Assembly (NCBI GenBank): GCA_937926415.1
Contig: CALBAF010000230.1
Location: forward strand, 1 to 5,486
DNA length: 5,486 bases
Reading direction: 5' to 3'
Source of the DNA: an uncultured Actinomyces sp.
GTDB taxonomy: Bacteria > Actinomycetota > Actinomycetes > Actinomycetales > Actinomycetaceae
This document shows, piece after piece, positions 4,802 through 5,486 of this stretch (positions are counted from its first letter, which is position 1; the number at the start of each line of letters is the position of its first letter). The notes under the pieces are model-generated. The model had not been told where the DNA came from. It saw nothing but the letters and a program-made list of their open reading frames with translations, and did not search any database. The position numbers were made by a program, and so were the translations under genes.

Positions 4802-5485
4802 TCAGCGACGGCGCTTTTCGCGCACGCGCACCGAAATCTGGATCGGCGTGCCGGCAAAACCGAAAGTCTCGCGCAGGCGACGCTCGATGAAGCGGCGGTA
4901 ACCGGGATCAAGGAAGCCCGTCGTGAAGAGCACGAAGCGCGGGGGCTTGCTGGAGACCTGTGTGCCGAAGAGGATGCGGGGCTGCTTGCCGCCGCGCAGC
5001 GGGTGGGGGTGCGCGGCAACGAGCTGACCGAGGAAGGCGTTGAGCTGACCGGTGGGGATACGGGTCTCCCAGCCTTCGAGCGCGGTGTCGAGGGCGCGGA
5101 CGATGCGGTTGGTGTGCCAGCCGGTCTTCGCCGCCAGGTTGATGCGCGGCGCCCACTGGATCTGTACCAGCTCGCGCTCGAGCTCGTTCTTGATCTCCTT
5201 CTGGCGGTCCTCGTCGACGAGGTCCCACTTGTTGGTCACGACGACGAGCGCGCGGCCCGCGTCGATGACCTGCTGGACGACGCGCACGTCCTGCTCGGTC
5301 AGCGGCGTCGAACCGTCGATGAGGACGAGGGCGACCTCGGCCTTTTCGATCGCGGCCTGGGTGCGAATCGACGCGTAGTAGTCCGCGCCGGTGGTGCGGT
5401 GCATCTTGCGGCGGATACCCGCGGTGTCGACGAACCACCATGAGCGCCCGTCGAGCTCGATGAGCTCGTCGACGGGGTCGCGCGT
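4802..5485 (-). CDS. der: Ribosome-associated GTPase Der (EngA), C-terminal half (5' end outside window)
   Basis: Essential double GTPase that assists maturation of the 50S ribosomal subunit. Only the 3' part is present: 227 visible residues ending at TGA 4802-4804, starting inside the second G domain at [11 protein letters not shown] (the switch-I Thr of G2). G3 is DTAGIRRK (visible 20-27), G4 is NKWD (85-88) and G5 is AAKTG (118-122). The segment [20 protein letters not shown] is typical of Der. From about 145 on comes the C-terminal KH-like domain, including KPPRFVLF and [20 protein letters not shown], then a basic end VREKRRR that fits rRNA binding. An ATG at 5404 is an internal codon, since the frame stays open to the window edge with family sequence. 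der usually lies directly after cmk on the same strand in actinobacteria; here it points towards cmk from 3.6 kb away. Confidence 0.96.
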   Translation of the reverse strand, partial: TRDPVDELIELDGRSWWFVDTAGIRRKMHRTTGADYYASIRTQAAIEKAEVALVLIDGSTPLTEQDVRVVQQVIDAGRALVVVTNKWDLVDEDRQKEIKNELERELVQIQWAPRINLAAKTGWHTNRIVRALDTALEGWETRIPTGQLNAFLGQLVAAHPHPLRGGKQPRILFGTQVSSKPPRFVLFTTGFLDPGYRRFIERRLRETFGFAGTPIQISVRVREKRRR

Positions 5486-5486
5486 G

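Noticed and set aside
5003..5443. 146-codon + strand frame over der
   Set aside because: Antisense to Der G motifs NKWD and DTAGI; rich in repeated Asp, Val and Leu as expected for the complement of this gene.

Overview
The window looks like chromosomal DNA of a high-GC Gram-positive bacterium (Actinomycetota). The gene content fits that group: a prephenate dehydrogenase with an ACT domain directly upstream of cytidylate kinase, a Der GTPase, and a tRNA-Pro(GGG) without an encoded CCA. Hairpin terminators mostly lacking U-runs, and two genes with a -10-like motif right before the start codon and no Shine-Dalgarno, also fit. The small secreted or membrane protein and the overall style suggest Actinomycetaceae (Actinomyces/Schaalia), but I infer this from impression, not from a search.

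Layout. Left block, + strand: the 3' end of tyrA (2-466) followed after 26 bp by cmk (493-1227), evidently one transcript, closed by a 15-bp hairpin at 1247-1280. Facing it on the - strand is an unrecognised exported or membrane protein with a Tyr/Gly/Pro/Gln-rich tail (1292-1828). Middle: a tRNA-Pro(GGG) on the + strand (2045-2118) with its own promoter and a textbook terminator. After it comes about 375 bp without a recognised gene, locally AT-rich, holding a 15-bp hairpin (2388-2423) and a possible 25-residue hydrophobic peptide. Right block, - strand, in transcription order: der (enters from the right edge, ends 4802), tag (4639-4004), a bacterial-PH-domain membrane protein (3944-3432) and a DUF421/YetF-like membrane protein (3385-2591), ending at a strong hairpin (2534-2564).

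How the genes relate. tyrA makes a tyrosine precursor, cmk makes CDP/dCDP, and der acts in 50S ribosome maturation. They are housekeeping genes that in many actinobacteria lie together in the order tyrA-cmk-der on one strand. Here der is about 3.6 kb away and points back at cmk, so the cluster appears to be rearranged. tag repairs 3-methyladenine in DNA; two DnaA-box-like 9-mers lie between der and tag. The PH and DUF421 proteins are both membrane proteins 46 bp apart and are probably co-expressed, with unknown function.

I see no phage, transposon, CRISPR array or recognisable defence system. The best leads are a Tag protein that seems to have lost all four zinc ligands, the DnaA-box pair, the low-complexity-tail protein, and the unexplained hairpin in the gene-poor stretch.
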